64,000 bases of DNA, taken from G963556115 sp963667375 (GTDB lineage Bacteria; Planctomycetota; SZUA-567). The translations under genes and the position numbers were made by a program. The notes beneath the pieces are model-generated. The model ran no database searches and was not told the origin of the DNA. It saw only the letters and a list, made by a program, of their open reading frames with translations. The stretch spans positions 1,674,001 to 1,738,000 of the forward strand of contig OY763323.1 of the NCBI GenBank assembly GCA_963667375.1, given 5' to 3'. Positions 63,531 to 64,000 of the stretch are shown here, piece after piece. How positions within the stretch are numbered: the first letter of the stretch is position 1; every line of letters starts with the position of its first letter.

Positions 63531-64000
63531 ATGGAAAAGAAAGAGTCTGAAAAACGATATTCGGCACAACATCTGATGCCTCTTAATATTTCTAATATTG
63601 AAGAATATGGGTGGCATATACGTGAAATTGATTCTACAATAACTGGGCTTGTAGATAGCATGTTTGCTAATTCTTTTATTTCTGAGTCGTGCTATTTGTT
63701 GAAGAATAGTCTGTTGTTGATTGAACAAGGTTTTTATGACGCTTCGTATTATTCATTAAGACAGGCTCTTGAATTGTCATTAACGATGTGTTTTCTTGTT
63801 GAGCAGGATAAAGAGAAACAGCAGGAGTTATTTGATAACTGGAAAAGTGAAGAACGTTTTCCGCCATTTAATCAGATGTCTAAAAAATTGGATGACTATA
63901 AAAAGAATTACCATGAGATAAAGAATGCATTTAAAGATTTATTCGACTCGATTGAATCTGTTAAAAATAAAGTAAATAAAGTTGTGCATAAACAAGGATT
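63531..64000 (+). CDS. HEPN-like helical protein, cut by the window edge
   Basis: An open frame of at least 156 residues that runs off the window. It opens MEKKESEKRYSAQHLMPLNI and is almost wholly helical. FYDASYYSLRQALELSLTMC resembles the first long helices of HEPN-type or DUF5677-like proteins, and KVNKVVHKQG near the edge could be a HEPN-style R/K-x4-H-type end. HEPN proteins in defence islands are often RNases. The end is missing, so the call is tentative. It begins 31 bp after the zinc-ribbon gene and is probably cotranscribed. Confidence 0.6.
   Translation, partial: MEKKESEKRYSAQHLMPLNISNIEEYGWHIREIDSTITGLVDSMFANSFISESCYLLKNSLLLIEQGFYDASYYSLRQALELSLTMCFLVEQDKEKQQELFDNWKSEERFPPFNQMSKKLDDYKKNYHEIKNAFKDLFDSIESVKNKVNKVVHKQG

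Overview
The window looks like a chromosome segment of a Gram-negative bacterium that carries nitrogen-fixation genes, with a mobile island inserted at its right end. Outer-membrane secretion parts (PelB/PelC-like proteins, a TolC-like lipoprotein), a Ser/Thr kinase with a DWG activation-loop motif fused to a formylglycine-generating-enzyme-like domain, and an FHA-GAF-HD-GYP protein fit the Planctomycetes-Verrucomicrobia-Lentisphaerae group best. That placement is an inference from gene content; there is no rRNA gene here to confirm it.

Layout. 1-2.2 kb: the end of a nif operon (3' part of nifB, a thioredoxin-fold 2Fe-2S ferredoxin, nifV) closed by a strong terminator. 2.3-4.1 kb: an alkylguanine-DNA alkyltransferase and an MFS transporter. 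4.35-17.5 kb: a nine-gene Pel-type exopolysaccharide operon with an unusual composition: PelB split into a TPR gene and a beta-barrel gene, then PelC, a lone CheY-like receiver, PelD (RxxD c-di-GMP I-site kept, GGDEF site lost), PelE, a HEAT-repeat protein, PelF and PelG. No pelA is present. 17.5-23 kb: a GNAT acetyltransferase, a flavodoxin-fold reductase, a YkgJ-type Cys-rich protein and a large unknown membrane protein. 23-27.6 kb: nusA and infB, separated by a 0.4 kb leader. 27.8-37 kb: a four-gene minus-strand export cluster (TolC-like lipoprotein, HlyD adaptor, GAF-HlyD fusion, PqqD-like/M50 peptidase/HlyD fusion) divergent from an 803-aa DUF4347 protein whose N-terminus resembles the LEPR-type signal; no ABC ATPase is present. 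37-42.3 kb: an FHA-GAF-HD-GYP protein and the kinase-FGE protein. 42.4-48.6 kb: a Gfo/Idh/MocA oxidoreductase, a BASS-family transporter, an exported acetolactate decarboxylase, a PAS-only sensor protein and an NAD-dependent epimerase.

From the tRNA-Ser(UGA) gene at 48.75 kb to the right edge the DNA is an integrated island. A tyrosine integrase whose reading frame runs into the tRNA gene marks the left end. It is followed by an AlpA-like regulator, a RepA-like ATPase operon, HTH proteins, a 1.1 kb AT-rich non-coding region with short repeats, a J-domain protein, and a type I restriction locus (rhuM, hsdR, hsdS) with three small accessory genes where hsdM might be expected. The right end of the island and any hsdM lie beyond the window.

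The c-di-GMP theme links distant parts: PelD should bind c-di-GMP and the HD-GYP protein should degrade it, so the two could act in opposition on exopolysaccharide export. The two most interesting systems are the variant Pel operon and the ABC-less M50/HlyD export cluster paired with its DUF4347 substrate candidate.
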